NCBI GenBank assembly: GCA_037045185.1
Contig: JBAOHQ010000004.1
Location: forward strand, 1-64,000
Length of the DNA stretch: 64,000 bases
Source: JAKOUY01 sp037045185
Lineage (GTDB): Bacteria; Actinomycetota; Acidimicrobiia; Acidimicrobiales; Ilumatobacteraceae
Direction of reading: 5' to 3'
Shown here: positions 19,355-27,603 of the stretch, piece after piece
How the letters are laid out: every line of letters starts with the position of its first letter
How positions within the stretch are numbered: position 1 is the stretch's first letter
Made by a program: the position numbers and the translations under genes
The notes under the pieces: generated by a model
The model's database searches: none
The model's input: only the letters and a program-made list of their open reading frames with translations
What the model was told of the DNA's origin: nothing

Positions 19355-20658
19355 CTCCGGAACCTTCCTCCGGTGGTGATCGTCTCAACGACATGGAACG
19401 TCGCGCCTTTCTCGCCCTGCTCGCCTCACCGGCTGTCGCCGCGCTGCTGGACGCCGTTCCGGCCGGCGCCGCCGGGATCCGGCCCGGCGCCGTTCCCCAG
19501 CCATCGAACCCGGGCGCCACGCCACCAGCGGCCACCGACCCGCTCGCCGCGGCGTCGGCCATCGGCCACCTCGCCGACTCGCTGTACGCCGCGTTGGTGG
19601 CCGCCGACCCCACCGCCAACATCATCATCTCCCCCACCAGCATCGCCGTGGCGCTGCTGATGGCGCTGGCCGGCGCCCGCACGCAGACCGCCGACGAGCT
19701 GGCCACGGTGCTGGGTGTCGCCGATCAACGCGCCATCCCCGAGTCGTACCGCGCCCTGGCCGCATCGCTGGCGGCTGCCGATGCCGACGGCGTCACCTTC
19801 GACATGGCCAACTCGATGTGGACCCAGGAGGGGTACCGGCTGCTCGACGGCTACACGTCCACGCTGGCGACGAGCTATGGCGTCGAAGCCCGCCAGGTCG
19901 ACTTCGTGGGTGACGCCGGCGGCGCACGCATGAAGATCAACGAGTGGGTCGACACCGAGACCTCGCACCGCATCCCGGAGCTGATCGGCGAGGGGGTCCT
20001 CAACGACATCACCCGGCTGGTGCTGGTGAACGCCATGTACCTGAAGGCCGCGTGGTCCCATGAGTTCAATCCGGAGCTGACCAGGAATGCGCCGTTCACC
20101 ACCGGCGCGGGCACAACCGTCGACGCGCCCACGATGCCGATGACCGAGGACATCGACTACGCCGAGTCCGGCTCGTGGCGGGCGGTGCGGCTCCCCTACG
20201 TGGGCGGGCGGTTCGGGCTCGTCGTCGCCCTGCCCGGGCCCGGCGAGGTGACCGCCCCACCGGCGGCGCTGTTCGACGGGTTCTCCCAGCGGTTGGTCCG
20301 TCTCGCCCTACCGACCTTCGACGTGGAACTGGCCACCGACCTGGCCACCCAGGTCGCCGCCCTCGGAGCGCCCACCGCCTTCGACGAGGACAATGCCGAC
20401 TTCAGCGGGATCACCACCGAGGAACCGCTGTTCATCGGCGCCGTCATCCACCAGGCGAACATCTCGGTGAACGAAAAGGGCACCGAGGCGGGGGCGGCCA
20501 CCGCAGTGGCGATGATGGCCGGGGCAGCGCCGGGCCCGGCGCCCGAGCCCGTCTCGTTCGTCGTCGACCGCCCGTTCTCCATCGCCGTGCACGACTCGGT
20601 GACCGGCACGGTGCTGTTCGTCGGTCGGATCGCCGACCCGACGAAGCGGCGGCGGTGA
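19351..20658 (+). CDS. serpin (serine protease inhibitor) with Tat-like signal
   Basis: A 435-residue serpin. Near the N-terminus MERRAFLALLASPAVAALL matches a twin-arginine signal (RRxFL), so export in folded form is likely. The body carries family landmarks: NIIISPTSIAVALLMALAGA, ANSMWTQEGY, INEWVDTETSHRIPELI, LVLVNAMYLKAAW and a C-terminal PFSIAVHDSVTGTVLFVGRI. The hinge NEKGTEAGAATAVA (residues 374-387) keeps the small residues needed for loop insertion, so it should be inhibitory. Counting 17 residues from E375 puts the scissile bond near Gly391-Ala392, suggesting elastase- or subtilisin-like targets. The start at 19351 overlaps the upstream stop; an internal ATG at 19393 is the alternative. 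Confidence 0.92.
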   Translation: MTPEPSSGGDRLNDMERRAFLALLASPAVAALLDAVPAGAAGIRPGAVPQPSNPGATPPAATDPLAAASAIGHLADSLYAALVAADPTANIIISPTSIAVALLMALAGARTQTADELATVLGVADQRAIPESYRALAASLAAADADGVTFDMANSMWTQEGYRLLDGYTSTLATSYGVEARQVDFVGDAGGARMKINEWVDTETSHRIPELIGEGVLNDITRLVLVNAMYLKAAWSHEFNPELTRNAPFTTGAGTTVDAPTMPMTEDIDYAESGSWRAVRLPYVGGRFGLVVALPGPGEVTAPPAALFDGFSQRLVRLALPTFDVELATDLATQVAALGAPTAFDEDNADFSGITTEEPLFIGAVIHQANISVNEKGTEAGAATAVAMMAGAAPGPAPEPVSFVVDRPFSIAVHDSVTGTVLFVGRIADPTKRRR

Positions 20659-21090
20659 CTACACCCGGACGGCGGCGTTGTCGAGGATGCGCCCGACGAA
20701 CTCCTCGCAGTGCTGTTCAAGCTTGGCCCGGTGCAAGGCCACGCCACCGAGCGAGTCGGCGCCGAGGCGCAAGACGGTGTCGTTGAGCTTGTTCACGCTC
20801 TTGCCCGAATTCAGAGCGTAGGTGCAGAACACGGCGGCCTGCTTGCCGCGCATCACCGGCAGGTGGGCGATGGCGCCAAGACCCCACGGCGCCTGACCGA
20901 CCACGAACAGGCCGTGCACCCAGGTGCCGACGACGACGAAGTCAGCCCGCTGCACGGCGGAGTAGTCCGGCTCGCCGACCCGGTTCAGACCGGTGATCGT
21001 CCAGCCTTCGTCGGCAAGCAACCCGGCGATCCGTTCGCCCGCCTTCCACGTGTTGCCCGTCATGCTCTGGATCAGCAGCGCTGCCTTCAT
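20659..21090 (-). CDS. flavodoxin-like protein
   Basis: A 143-residue FMN-binding flavodoxin-fold protein. The phosphate loop is SMTGNTWKAGE at residues 9-19 (T/S-x-T-G-N-T type). The fold continues with DFVVVGTWVHGLF (the 50s-loop aromatic) and AAVFCTYALNSG (the 90s-loop Tyr). It probably carries electrons for an unidentified reductase or oxygenase. The start at 21090 gives MKAALLIQSMTG; an ATG four codons upstream is possible. It converges with the serpin, and its stop lies directly after the serpin stop. Confidence 0.82.
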   Translation of the reverse strand: MKAALLIQSMTGNTWKAGERIAGLLADEGWTITGLNRVGEPDYSAVQRADFVVVGTWVHGLFVVGQAPWGLGAIAHLPVMRGKQAAVFCTYALNSGKSVNKLNDTVLRLGADSLGGVALHRAKLEQHCEEFVGRILDNAAVRV

Positions 21091-21102
21091 GGCACGATTC
21101 AA

Positions 21103-21594
21103 TCACCTTCCGGCGGGGTGGTTCACGTCCGTCTGGAGCCGTGACTCCACGAGGGCCGCCAGGCGCTCGGCCCGAGCCTTGCGCACCTTGTGCAGCACGC
21201 TGATCACCGCGACCGTGAAGGTCGCGGTGATGATGATCGCCATCACCACGATGATCTTCTTGGGCAGGTGACCCGTTCCCAGGAACAGGTACAGGTCGGG
21301 GATGATGAACGCCACCAGCGAGCACAGCGCCCACAGCAGGGCGCGCTTGTACTGGCGGTCGACGAAGCTGATCACCATCCGCGGCGTGGTGATGGCGTCA
21401 ACCGTGGCCGAGGCGACGTCGATGGCCAGATACACCCACGGGTTCAGGCCGTAATCCCCCAGCACTGCCCAGGCGATGATGGCCCGGACCAGCGACCAGC
21501 CGATCGCCAGACCAGCCCAGGTCAGGCTGAGCATCCGCCGCCGGCGCAGCGTGGCTGCGCTGTGCTGCGGCCGCGACGTCACGGCGTCATTCAA
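21103..21594 (-). CDS. small four-helix membrane protein
   Basis: A 163-residue protein with four predicted membrane helices: LTWAGLAIGWSLVRAIIAWA, VYLAIDVASATVDAI, RALLWALCSLVAFIIPDLYL and IIVVMAIIITATFTVAVISV. The cytoplasmic tail is basic (HKVRKARAERL). I do not recognise a named family. It lies just upstream of the flavodoxin-like gene on the same strand (gap 12 bases) and may be its membrane partner. Confidence 0.6.
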   Translation of the reverse strand: MNDAVTSRPQHSAATLRRRRMLSLTWAGLAIGWSLVRAIIAWAVLGDYGLNPWVYLAIDVASATVDAITTPRMVISFVDRQYKRALLWALCSLVAFIIPDLYLFLGTGHLPKKIIVVMAIIITATFTVAVISVLHKVRKARAERLAALVESRLQTDVNHPAGR

Positions 21595-21621
21595 GCAGGC
21601 CCGAACGACCCAGGTCGGGTG

Positions 21622-24354
21622 CTACAGCTTCTTCAGCGGCGCCCAGGCCAGCGCCAGGTGTTTGGTGCCCACGCCGCGGAAGCGGATCGTCGCCTCTGCC
21701 GTGTCACCCGTGCCGCGGATCTCGATGATGACACCCTCGCCGAAGGCCGGATGCTCGACGTCGTCGCCCACGCGCAGGCCGAGTTCCTGGGAGTTCGCCG
21801 GCCGGGGCGCGGCGGCCTTGCGCCCGGCGGAGATGGCCGCGTCGACGATCCGTTCGCGGTGCGCCTCGGTCCGGTCGGTGTCCCGCTGGCGGCGGGCGGA
21901 CCAGTCATCGTCGCGGTCGCCGCGCCGGTAGCTGGGCACACCGCCGTAGCGGCGGCCGGCGGAACCCGGATCGCTGCCCCACCGGTCTCGATCTCGATAG
22001 CTCTGCCGGCCCGAGGCCGTGCGACCCGACGTGGCGCCGGCGTTGGCCACCAGATCCTCGGGGATCTCGTCGAGGAAGCGCGACGGCGGGTTGTAACTCG
22101 TGGTCCCGAACAGCTGGCGGCTCCAGGCGTGGCTGAGATGCAGGCGTTGCTGGGCGCGGGTGATCCCCACGTAGGCCAGGCGGCGTTCCTCCTCCAGTTC
22201 GGCCGGTTCGGTGAGGGCACGGCTGTGCGGGAACACGCCCTCCTCCATGCCGAGCAGGAACACCACCGGGAACTCCAGACCCTTGGCGCTGTGCAAAGTC
22301 ATCAGCACCACCTTGTTGTCGTCGTCGAGCTCGTCGGTGTCGGCGACGAGGGCGACCTGCTCGAGGAACTCGTCGACCCGGGTGAACTCACGGGCGTTGC
22401 CCACCAGTTCGGCCAGGTTCTCCAGGCGTCCGGCGGCTTCCACGGACTCGGCGGCCTCCAGCTCGGCGAGGTAGCCGCTGTCGTCGAGCACCGCCTGCAA
22501 CAGGTCCCCCGGCCCGTCACCGCCGTCGACCCTGGCCGCCAGATCGTCGAGCAGGCCGACGAACGAGGTGATGCCGCGCCCGGCCGGACCGCCGACACCG
22601 GCCTCGTCGGCCCGGCGCATCGCCTCGACGAAGGAGATCCCCAGTTCGCGGGCCAAGGCGTCGAGCTTGTCGATGCTGGCATCGCCGACGCCGCGCTTGG
22701 GGACGTTGAGGATGCGCTTGACGCTGACCTCGTCCACCGGGTTGACGACTGCCTTCAGATAGGCCATGGCGTCCTTGATCTCCCGGCGGTCGTAGAACCG
22801 GGTCCCACCGACCACCTTGTACGGCACCCCGAAGCGCATCAGCGCGTCCTCGATGATCCGTGACTGGGCGTTGGTGCGGTAGAAGACGGCGATGTCACGC
22901 CAGCCGAGGTGCTCATCGTCGTGCACCTGCTGCATGGAGCGCACCACCCAGGTGGCCTCGTCGCCCTCGTCCTCGGCGTGGTAACGGACGATCTTGTCGC
23001 CGCTGCCCTTTTCGCTCCACAGCTGCTTGTCCTTGCGGCCAGGGTTGTTGGCGATGACCGAGTTCGCCGCGTCGAGGATGGTCTGGGTGCTGCGGTAGTT
23101 CTGGTCGAGCACGATCGTGGTGACTGCGTCGAAGCTGTCCTCGAACTGGGTGATGTTGCGCAGGTCGGCGCCGCGGAACTTGTAGACGCTGTTGTGGACC
23201 ACCATCCCGCCGGCGATGTAGTGGTGGGTGGGATCCACCTGCAGGTCGTAGACCGGGCCGCCGTATGGCTCCACCGTGACGGCGTGGATCGGCTCGGCGC
23301 ACAGCTCGTCGCCGCGGCGGACCAGCACGGTCATCCCCGGCTGCAGGTCTGCCAGCGCGGTGTTCTCGAAATCACCGGGCCGCCCTGCCGGCGCCTTGTG
23401 GTCGGGCGTGCCCACCACCTCGGCGTCGCCGGCGCGCACGCGCACCATTGGACCCTCGTAGTGGCCCACCTCGACGTGGGCAACGACACCCTCGGCCAGA
23501 TGGGGCGGGGCGGTCCCGCACAGCACGCGATCACCGACCTCCATCGAATCGATCCGCCGCTGGCCCTGAGGCGTGTCCACCAGCGTGCCGGGTGTCAGGC
23601 ACTGGTCCCCGTCGCCGACGATGGTGATGTTCTCATGGTCCCGGGAGAGCGCCAGGGCGATCTCGTTCTGGGCCATGTTGGTGTCCTGGTATTCGTCGAT
23701 CAGGATGTGCTGGAAGCGCTGCTGGTAGTGGGCCAGCACGTCGGGGTGCTGGCGGAACAGCTCGACCGTCTTCACCAGCAGGTCGTCGAAGTCCATCGCC
23801 CCGGCCTTGTTCAGCCGGGCCTGGTACTCGGTGTAGATCTCGGCGTGCTTGCGTTCGAAGATGTTCGCGGCCCGCTCGGTGGCCTGCGCCGGCGAGACCA
23901 GCTCGTTCTTCCACAGGCTGACCTGGCCGTGGGCGGCACGTGGCGGGAAGCGCTTGGCGTCGAGCCCGAGGTCCCGCACCACGTAGCCGGCCAGGCGCTG
24001 GGCGTCGGCCTGGTCGTAGATGCTGAAGTTGCGCGGGAAGCCGAGCAGGTCGGCGTGGGCCCGCAGGATGCGCACGCAGGCGGAGTGGAACGTGCACACC
24101 CACATGGCCTTGACCACCGGGCCAACCAGGGAGGCGACGCGGTGACGCATCTCGTCGGCGGCCTTGTTGGTGAAGGTGATCGCCAGGATCGCTGTTGGCG
24201 GGACACCCTCGTGGATGAGGTGGGCGATGCGGTGGGTGAGGACCCGGGTCTTGCCCGACCCGGCCCCGGCCACTACCAGCAGCGGCCCGCCGCGGTGGAC
24301 GACGGCGTCGAGCTGGTCGGGGTTGAGGGAGTCGAGGTCGAGCGGGTCCGGCAT
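21622..24354 (-). CDS. pcrA: PcrA/UvrD-type ATP-dependent DNA helicase containing an intein
   Basis: A 910-residue precursor of a superfamily 1A 3'-5' helicase acting in repair and replication restart. Motifs in order: VVAGAGSGKT (Walker A, residues 27-36), AITFTNKAADEMR (Ia), ILIDEYQDTN (Walker B, 217-226), VGDGDQ / SVYKFRGAD (motif III, split by the intein), VLDQNYRS (IV), VVLMTLHSAKGLEFPVVF (V) and RRLAYVGITRAQQRLHL (VI). The C-terminal Tudor-like end is HPAFGEGVIIEI with KHLALAWAPLKKL, as in PcrA. After removal of 137 intein residues the helicase would be 773 residues, the family's usual length. The frame is intact throughout. The start at 24354 is MPDPLDLDSLNPDQ. Confidence 0.93.
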   Translation of the reverse strand: MPDPLDLDSLNPDQLDAVVHRGGPLLVVAGAGSGKTRVLTHRIAHLIHEGVPPTAILAITFTNKAADEMRHRVASLVGPVVKAMWVCTFHSACVRILRAHADLLGFPRNFSIYDQADAQRLAGYVVRDLGLDAKRFPPRAAHGQVSLWKNELVSPAQATERAANIFERKHAEIYTEYQARLNKAGAMDFDDLLVKTVELFRQHPDVLAHYQQRFQHILIDEYQDTNMAQNEIALALSRDHENITIVGDGDQCLTPGTLVDTPQGQRRIDSMEVGDRVLCGTAPPHLAEGVVAHVEVGHYEGPMVRVRAGDAEVVGTPDHKAPAGRPGDFENTALADLQPGMTVLVRRGDELCAEPIHAVTVEPYGGPVYDLQVDPTHHYIAGGMVVHNSVYKFRGADLRNITQFEDSFDAVTTIVLDQNYRSTQTILDAANSVIANNPGRKDKQLWSEKGSGDKIVRYHAEDEGDEATWVVRSMQQVHDDEHLGWRDIAVFYRTNAQSRIIEDALMRFGVPYKVVGGTRFYDRREIKDAMAYLKAVVNPVDEVSVKRILNVPKRGVGDASIDKLDALARELGISFVEAMRRADEAGVGGPAGRGITSFVGLLDDLAARVDGGDGPGDLLQAVLDDSGYLAELEAAESVEAAGRLENLAELVGNAREFTRVDEFLEQVALVADTDELDDDNKVVLMTLHSAKGLEFPVVFLLGMEEGVFPHSRALTEPAELEEERRLAYVGITRAQQRLHLSHAWSRQLFGTTSYNPPSRFLDEIPEDLVANAGATSGRTASGRQSYRDRDRWGSDPGSAGRRYGGVPSYRRGDRDDDWSARRQRDTDRTEAHRERIVDAAISAGRKAAAPRPANSQELGLRVGDDVEHPAFGEGVIIEIRGTGDTAEATIRFRGVGTKHLALAWAPLKKL
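23191..23601 (-). mobile_element. mini-intein in the helicase motif III (GDGDQ / SVYKFRGA)
   Basis: Residues 252-388 of the helicase interrupt motif III exactly between Gln and Ser. The insert begins CLTPGTLVDTPQG (block A, Cys1) and has GTPDHKAP (block B Thr-x-x-His region). It ends VYDLQVDPTHHYIAGG then MVVHN (blocks F and G: penultimate His, terminal Asn), followed by Ser+1. All residues for self-splicing are therefore present. At 137 residues there is no room for a homing endonuclease, so it is a minimal intein that cannot spread by itself. Confidence 0.93.
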
Positions 24355-24387
24355 GGCCCCGCCATCCTACGGAGGGGGTGCGCGGGG

Positions 24388-25599
24388 TCAGCCGACGCGG
24401 ATCGGCAGGCGCCGCGGGCCGCGGATCTGACCGACGCTCCAGCGCACCTCGTCGGGGTCGGCCAGGCTGAACGTCGGGAACCGGTTGACGAACTCCTGGA
24501 CGGCGACGCGGACCTCGAGGCGGGCCAGGTTGGAGCCCAGGCATCGGTGGATCCCCAGACCGAAGGCGGCGTGGCGGTTCTCCAGCCGGTCGATGAGCAC
24601 CTCGTCGGCACGCTCGAATGCCGCCGGGTCCACGTTGGCCGCAGGGAACGGGAGCAGCACCCAGTCGTCCACCTTCAGCGGGCAGCCGCCCAGGACGTGA
24701 TCCTTGGCCACCATCCGGGCCATGGTCACGGGGGCGTAGAAGCGCAGGAACTCCTCGATCGCCGAGGGCCACAGGTGGGGTTCGGCCTGCAGGCGGGCCA
24801 GGTCGGCAGGCGCCTGGGCGAGGTGCCAGATGCCGGAACCGATGGCGCTCCATGTGGTGTCGATCCCGGCGAGCAGCAACAACACCATCGAGCCACGGAC
24901 GTGCTCGCGGGTCAGCGGCTGGTCGAAAATCGTGGCGTTCAGCAGGAACGTGGTCAGGTCGTTTCGCGGGTTGGCCTGGTGGTCCTCGATCTGGACCTCG
25001 AGGTATGCGTCGAGGCGCTGGAAGGCTTCCATCCGTTGCGCCGGATCGACGTTGACTCCTTCCAGCACGTCATGGACGAAGCCACGGAACACCTCGGAAT
25101 CCTCGACCGGGAAGCCCAGCATCCGGGCGATCACGGTAACCGGGATGTGTTGGGCGTACTGGGTGGCGGCGTCGACGACCATGTGCTCGCCGGGCTCGGG
25201 CTGCATGGCGTCGAGCAGGTCGGTGCACAGCGTCCGGACGTCGTCCTCCCACGGTTCGATCTGCTTCGGAGCGAACGGCGGGAGCAGCAGTCGCCGGGCG
25301 TGGTGGTGAAAGGGCGGGTCGCTGGTGATGGGTGGCGCCCCGCCCACGGGTGCGGTCGCCAGAATCGTCGACGTGCTGACGACCACGCTGCGGCTGGTGT
25401 AGTGCTCGGTGTCGTAGGCGATCTGGCTGACCAGCTCGTGGGTGGTGGGCAGCCAGGCCCCGCCGTAGCGGTCCGTGTGGGCGACCGGGCAGCGCTCGCG
25501 GAGGTCCGCCCAGATGGCGTGGGCATGCGGGTTGTAGGTGGGATCGGCGTGGTCGAAGTCGGTCGCCCACTCATCGACGGGCCCGTAGATGGTGGTCAT
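24388..25599 (-). CDS. cytochrome P450
   Basis: A 403-residue soluble bacterial P450 monooxygenase. The I-helix oxygen-activation motif is LLLLAGIDTTWSA, the K-helix is AIEEFLRFYAP (ExxR), and the haem loop is AAFGLGIHRCLGSNLARLE with the Cys thiolate. No membrane anchor is seen, as is usual for bacterial CYPs. The start at 25599 overlaps the stop of the ferredoxin gene by ATGA, so its electron donor is co-translated. The N-terminal YGPVDEWATDFDHADP resembles CYPs of lipid or terpenoid metabolism, but the substrate cannot be assigned. Confidence 0.92.
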   Translation of the reverse strand: MTTIYGPVDEWATDFDHADPTYNPHAHAIWADLRERCPVAHTDRYGGAWLPTTHELVSQIAYDTEHYTSRSVVVSTSTILATAPVGGAPPITSDPPFHHHARRLLLPPFAPKQIEPWEDDVRTLCTDLLDAMQPEPGEHMVVDAATQYAQHIPVTVIARMLGFPVEDSEVFRGFVHDVLEGVNVDPAQRMEAFQRLDAYLEVQIEDHQANPRNDLTTFLLNATIFDQPLTREHVRGSMVLLLLAGIDTTWSAIGSGIWHLAQAPADLARLQAEPHLWPSAIEEFLRFYAPVTMARMVAKDHVLGGCPLKVDDWVLLPFPAANVDPAAFERADEVLIDRLENRHAAFGLGIHRCLGSNLARLEVRVAVQEFVNRFPTFSLADPDEVRWSVGQIRGPRRLPIRVG

Positions 25600-25805
25600 C
25601 CGGCTTCGCTGTCGTCGGTGAGGGTGATGGCGAACTCCGGGCAGTTGGCCACCGCCAGCCGAGCCTTCGACGCCAGGTTCGGCGCGACGGTGCCGTCACC
25701 GATCACGACGGCGGTCCCGTAGTCGTCGACGTCGAAGATCTCCGGCGCGAGCGCATAGCAGCGGTTGTGCCCCTGGCACAACCGGGCGTCGACCTGGACT
25801 CGCAT
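25596..25805 (-). CDS. small ferredoxin, P450 redox partner
   Basis: A 69-residue ferredoxin starting MRVQVDARLCQGHNRCYALA. It shows CQGHNRC with His where a fourth cluster Cys would be, and a late NCPEFAI. This C-x2-H-x2-C...CP pattern is typical of [3Fe-4S] or atypical [4Fe-4S] ferredoxins paired with actinobacterial P450s. Acidic residues (EIFDVDDYG) suit docking. Its TGA overlaps the P450 start. The 9-base tandem array lies 60 bases upstream of its ATG, in the likely promoter. Confidence 0.9.
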   Translation of the reverse strand: MRVQVDARLCQGHNRCYALAPEIFDVDDYGTAVVIGDGTVAPNLASKARLAVANCPEFAITLTDDSEAG

Positions 25806-25863
25806 GGCCGGACTGTACCCGACCCGGCTCCCCGAGGCTCGTGGCCCGCGGTCCCGCTCGGCC

Positions 25864-25930
25864 ACCGTGGTCACCGTGGTCACCGTGGTCACCGTGGTCA
25901 CCGTGGTCGCCGTGGTCACCGTGGTCACCG
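25864..25930. repeat. 9-base tandem array ACCGTGGTC x7 plus a partial unit
   Basis: Seven head-to-tail copies of ACCGTGGTC run from 25864 to 25926; the sixth begins with G. A partial eighth runs directly into the left arm of the 47-base palindrome. It lies between the ferredoxin start and the stop of the secreted protein gene. No gene is supported across it. The period equals the left-arm core of the palindrome, so it probably arose by slippage of that arm. Confidence 0.9.
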
Positions 25931-25965
25931 AATATCTCACCAGCCGAGATGTTCGGTGACCACGG
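25919..25965. terminator. 47-base palindrome, copy 1 of a dispersed hairpin
   Basis: Perfect 14-base arms CCGTGGTCACCGAA (25919-25932) and TTCGGTGACCACGG (25952-25965) continue into an inner ATCTC/GAGAT stem around a 7-base loop. The RNA would form a stem of about 20 base pairs. It starts 8 bases past the stop of the reverse-strand secreted protein gene, where a terminator is expected. No U-run follows. A close copy lies at 47800-47846. Confidence 0.7.
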
Positions 25966-25972
25966 CGCGGAT

Positions 25973-26860
25973 TCAGCCCTTGGCCCCGACCGTCTGGATC
26001 TCTCGGACCGCCAGGCGTAGCGGGGCGCTGGTCTCGATGGGGTCCAGGGTGCCGCCCGTGCCATCGGTAGCGGTCCACGACACTCGCCACACCAGTGTCA
26101 CCGTGCCCACAAAGGCGTAGCCGCCGCCGGTGAACTTCGGGATCGAGGGCACGTCCGGAGTCCACGCACAGCCGCTCTGCTTCGACGTGGACGAGCCCCA
26201 CAGGCCGCATCGCAGAACGGTTCCAGACCCGGTATCGACCCGGATGGACTCCGGCCGAAGGGTGACCGTGGCCGACAACCCGGGGATCGACGCGGTCGCC
26301 GACACCGGGGCAATGGGTGTCACCCCGAACCAGGTCTCCAGGTTGACGATGAGCTGGTCGGTCGGCGGGGCGCTGGCCAGTCGCGGCGAGGGCGCCCGAG
26401 CCGTGGCCTGCGAGTAGGCGTCGGCGGCCAATTCCTTGCCGGTCTTGTCCGCCACCCAGGCATCTTCGGAGACGCCGTTGCAGGTGCGGTTGTACGACCG
26501 GTACCGCCGGCCGGAGCTGTCGTACAACTCCCCCAGGGCCAGTTGGGAGATCAGCGAGGTCCCGGGCTTGGGCTTGAGCCCCGCGGGCGGCTTGCCGGCG
26601 AAGATCGTGTAGGTCCACGGCGTGCACGAACTCGGTTTCGCCGGCACGGGCGTTGGTTTCGAAGCCGGCTTCCCGCCGCTCTGGCCCCCAACCTCAACCG
26701 ACGCCGAGTTCGATCCCGAGGACGCGCCAGCGCCGTGGCCCGCCCCACCGACGCCGCCCTTTCCTGGCATGGCGGCGACAAGGGCGACCACTAGGACGCG
26801 GGCGAACAAAGGTCCTCCCCGTCCACAGATTGGGTCTGGGTTTCGCGAGACACAAGCCAC
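25973..26860 (-). CDS. secreted protein of unknown function
   Basis: A protein of up to 295 residues, not recognised. A hydrophobic stretch (FARVLVVALVAAMPG) can act as signal. A low-complexity linker rich in Gly/Ser/Ala and Lys/Pro comes next (GGVGGAGHGAGASSG, PASKPTPVPAKPS). A folded part follows with four well-spaced Cys (SSCTPW, NRTCNG, LRCGLW, SGCAW) and several Trp. The frame is open from 26860, which overlaps the lipoprotein gene by 70 bases. A GTG at 26791 sharing the G of that gene's TAG would give too short a signal, so the true start probably lies between. It is probably cell-surface or extracellular. Confidence 0.6.
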   Translation of the reverse strand: MACVSRNPDPICGRGGPLFARVLVVALVAAMPGKGGVGGAGHGAGASSGSNSASVEVGGQSGGKPASKPTPVPAKPSSCTPWTYTIFAGKPPAGLKPKPGTSLISQLALGELYDSSGRRYRSYNRTCNGVSEDAWVADKTGKELAADAYSQATARAPSPRLASAPPTDQLIVNLETWFGVTPIAPVSATASIPGLSATVTLRPESIRVDTGSGTVLRCGLWGSSTSKQSGCAWTPDVPSIPKFTGGGYAFVGTVTLVWRVSWTATDGTGGTLDPIETSAPLRLAVREIQTVGAKG

Positions 26861-27501
26861 CGATCACCTACGAGAACTAGTTCGTGGTCGATGAAAACCG
26901 TCACCACAGACGAATCAACGACCGGTGCCGTTCCAGATGGGGAGGAGGGGCCAAGCATTACGGCGGCGTCAAAGACGCAGGACGTCGCCACTGCCGCTGA
27001 CTGCGTCCTCCGCGCGACAGACAGAACGACTGCATAACTCCTGTTGTCGCCCGGTCGAAGGTGATTCCCGGTCCGCCGAAGATCTGTCAGGTAGGCGGTC
27101 ATCGTGGTCAACGCGTCGCTCGAAGGCGCTAGGAACAGCGATGGATCACACTCGTTCGGGGCTTCGACACAAGCTCGGTACGCCAGCAGATAGTCCTGAA
27201 TTGCCTTCTCGATCTGGTCGTCGAGGGGGAGTGTGGAGGTGGTGGTCGGGGCGGTGGTGGTGCTCGTTGACGTGGATGTCGACGTCGACGAGTTGGGGGA
27301 TGGGGTGGTCGGCGGTGTGGTCGGGAGCACGGTGGGCGGTGGCGCGGTGGCGGGAGTCGATGGTGGCGGTTGGGTCGGTGGGGTCGTCGAGCCCGTGTGG
27401 CGCGGGGCGGGAGTGGTGGAGCCGGTGGAGCCCTCGTTGCCACACGCGCACGTGACCATGACCAGGGCCAGAACTGCCAGACAACCTCGTACCGATGTCA
27501 T
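26791..27501 (-). CDS. putative lipoprotein with Thr/Pro/Ser-rich linker
   Basis: A 236-residue secreted protein. The N-terminus MTSVRGCLAVLALVMVTCAC is a signal ending in a lipobox-like site (Cys18 or Cys20). Residues 25-90 are a flexible linker dominated by Thr, Pro and Ser. The remaining part (DDQIEKAIQDYLLAYRACVE, VVTVFIDHELVLVGDRWLVS) resembles small alpha+beta extracellular domains of the SnoaL/NTF2 or lumazine-binding-like type, but I cannot name it. It is followed at once by the other secreted protein, and the pair looks like one unit. Confidence 0.65.
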   Translation of the reverse strand: MTSVRGCLAVLALVMVTCACGNEGSTGSTTPAPRHTGSTTPPTQPPPSTPATAPPPTVLPTTPPTTPSPNSSTSTSTSTSTTTAPTTTSTLPLDDQIEKAIQDYLLAYRACVEAPNECDPSLFLAPSSDALTTMTAYLTDLRRTGNHLRPGDNRSYAVVLSVARRTQSAAVATSCVFDAAVMLGPSSPSGTAPVVDSSVVTVFIDHELVLVGDRWLVSRETQTQSVDGEDLCSPAS

Positions 27502-27603
27502 ATGACCTCTCTCCGCGGTGACGTGGTGTCATTGTTCACGCTCATCAAGTGGACATCAAGGGGCCGTTCGCGGCAGCCACGGCACCGGTAGGGTCGTGCC
27601 CAC

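Noticed and set aside
22909..25722. A 937-codon open frame on the + strand
   Set aside because: It lies antisense to the helicase and P450 genes, whose motifs are unmistakable. High GC leaves this frame open by chance, and its Val/Gly/Asp/His-rich composition is typical of such shadows.
25864..25930. Possible CRISPR array
   Set aside because: The units are 9 bases, head to tail and without spacers, and no cas genes are nearby. It is a simple tandem repeat.
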